Position numbers and translations under genes: made by a program
In this document: piece by piece, positions 6,783 to 7,817 of the stretch
How positions within the stretch are numbered: the stretch's first letter is position 1
Layout: each line of letters starts with the position of its first letter
Notes under the pieces: model-generated
The model's input: the letters and a program-made list of their open reading frames with translations, nothing else
The model's database searches: none
Told to the model about the DNA's origin: nothing
Origin: Acidobacteriota bacterium
GTDB lineage: Bacteria; Acidobacteriota; Terriglobia; Terriglobales; Acidobacteriaceae
Assembly: GCA_003224785.1 (NCBI GenBank)
Contig: QHZV01000330.1
Span: 1,626 to 9,442, forward strand
Direction: 5' to 3'
Length of the DNA stretch: 7,817 nucleotides

Positions 6783-7771
6783 TTATCGCCGAAAATTGCT
6801 GCCCAGGAGAGAAACATCATCTTCGGCAAGACTTCGAATGAGTTCCTGTGAGAAATAGTCTGCCGCGCCGGCGACAGAATTCCCATAGCGTTTCTGGTAC
6901 GTTGACCGGCTCTTTTCAATATCTTCCTTCAGCCGGTCATATAGGTCCTTGTGTTTGCGACCCTCGGAAACTTTGGCGTGGTTGTAGAGCTTGATCTCAT
7001 CAATCAGCAGACGCGCGAACCGCTGGGCTTTGCCGTGGGTTTCTCTGTCCTCGCCTGAGGGCGTTGACGTCGGCCCGCCCCAGGCTGCTGCTGCTGACAT
7101 AGCGGCCGCTGGTGCAGGCTCAACCTCGGCCTGGCTGTGAGATGGCGCGTGGGCGGCGAATGGATCGTTTGCCGCAGGAGCCGTGTGCATTTCCGGTTCC
7201 GGTGTGCCGTCTCTTTGCGCTTGCTTTCTCTGTGAGATGACCTCCAGCCAAGCACTGGTGGCACGCACAAGCACATCGAGGGCAGCCACATCCAGCGCAC
7301 CGCTTTCAGTTCCGCCGTCCGCATAAACGAGGGCAGGGACGTGAAATGCTGATCTACGTTGGAGGATGCGCCGGCTTCCAAGGCCCGCGATTGCATCACG
7401 CGAGAAGCCAGGCCTGAATTAATATCGAGACCGAAATCCTTGATCGCGTCGTTGTTCTTAAATGCAATTCCCTGCCAGCCTATTGCCGATCCATTCTTAA
7501 CGACGAAGAGGGCTGCCCGACCGCTGTAGAGAACTGTGTTGTCAAGCAATGCACGCAGAATTTCTTTTTGGTTGCTCCCCGCCTGGATTGCCGAAACCGC
7601 CTTTTGCAGCGCGGCTGAGTCACCGCCAGCCGCCCCGCCTTTGCCCGCCAGGGCAGGCCCAACCTCACGCAGAACTTCCTGCACCACGGATTCGCGTACC
7701 GAGGCGAGTTGCCGCTCAAGCGCCTGCGCGACCGCATTGCGCACAATCTCTTCAACACGTTTCTCTGACAT
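6783..7771 (-). pseudogene. GAF-like protein with conserved C-terminal helical domain, frameshifted
   Basis: One gene appears in two frames. From ATG 7771 it encodes a coiled-coil-prone N-terminus (1-40), a Gly/Ala linker, and the start of a GAF-like fold (about 67-143; RAALFVVKNGSAIGWQGIAF). Homology-like sequence then continues in another frame from about 7340 (VPALVYADGG, then LDVLVRATSAWLEVI), through an Ala/Pro-rich linker, to a charged helical C-terminus (RFARLLIDEIKLYN, YDRLKEDIEKSRSTYQKR) ending with TAA at 6785-6783. I recall similar two-part proteins as uncharacterised in Acidobacteriota, where they lie near zinc-ribbon, TPR or transglycosylase genes. Ligand and function are unknown; no signal peptide is seen, so it should be cytoplasmic. 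The GAF core looks about 15-30 residues short at the junction. The internal GTG at 7289 has no special support as a true start. It is probably the first gene of an operon with slt. Confidence 0.7.
7338..7352 (-). other. Frameshift junction in the GAF-like gene
   Basis: The first frame makes sense to about Phe143 (codon 7345-7343) and the second from Val at 7340-7338. The frame change corresponds to a loss of 1 modulo 3 bases, the same class as in ileS. GCATTTCAC lies exactly here on the minus strand (7349-7341), one base different from GCATGTCAC at the ileS junction. Confidence 0.55.
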
Positions 7772-7796
7772 ATTTCTGTGGACCAGGCTTTTTTCG

Positions 7797-7802
7797 ATTA
7801 TA
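7797..7802 (-). promoter_or_regulatory. Probable -10 box for the GAF-like gene and slt
   Basis: TATAAT reads on the minus strand 25 bases before the ATG at 7771. The -35 box would fall at the extreme window edge or beyond it and cannot be judged. The leader would be about 18-20 bases, with only a weak Shine-Dalgarno (CAGAAA). Confidence 0.4.
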
Positions 7803-7817
7803 GGGTGAACCGGGGTG

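Overview
The window looks like chromosomal DNA from a bacterium of the phylum Acidobacteriota, probably class Terriglobia. I infer this from protein style and repeats, not from a search. The pointers are a TonB-family protein with a DIWG motif and a poly-glycine tract after its membrane helix, an IleRS with GRAMSKS, a GAF-like protein with a conserved 'RFARLL..EIKLYN' tail next to a TPR-type Slt transglycosylase, and intergenic palindromes of the type 'CGGCT-AA-AGCCG ... GGCACGGC-TTGAA-GCCGTGCC'.

Layout. (1) Bases 1-403, minus strand: the first 134 codons of a TonB-family energy transducer, cut by the window edge. A 23-codon leader-like ORF (407-478) with a strong Shine-Dalgarno lies just upstream. 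(2) 479-813: a divergent intergenic region with an imperfect 42-bp palindrome, a heptanucleotide array and a TATAAT box. (3) 814-3647, plus strand: ileS, interrupted near 1849-1853 by a frame-changing deletion of about 76 bp in the editing domain. (4) 3648-3738: a short gap with two hairpins. (5) 3739-4287, plus strand: lspA, signal peptidase II. (6) 4288-4410: a convergent gap flanked by two oppositely oriented heptanucleotide arrays. (7) 4411-6771, minus strand: a large periplasmic Slt-type lytic transglycosylase. (8) 6783-7771, minus strand: a GAF-like protein of unknown function, also frameshifted near 7341-7349, in an apparent operon with slt and preceded by a TATAAT box at the window edge.

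How the genes fit together. ileS and lspA form a co-directional pair (isoleucyl-tRNA supply and lipoprotein maturation) that converges on an envelope operon, the GAF-like gene followed by slt. The main oddities are two independently broken genes whose junctions share GCATKTCAC, a 7-bp repeat family (CTGAYGS) at three places, one of them encoding the C-terminal tail of LspA, and the probable translational coupling of the TonB-family gene to a tiny upstream ORF. I saw no complete new defence or mobile system. No tRNA, rRNA, CRISPR or transposase gene is visible.
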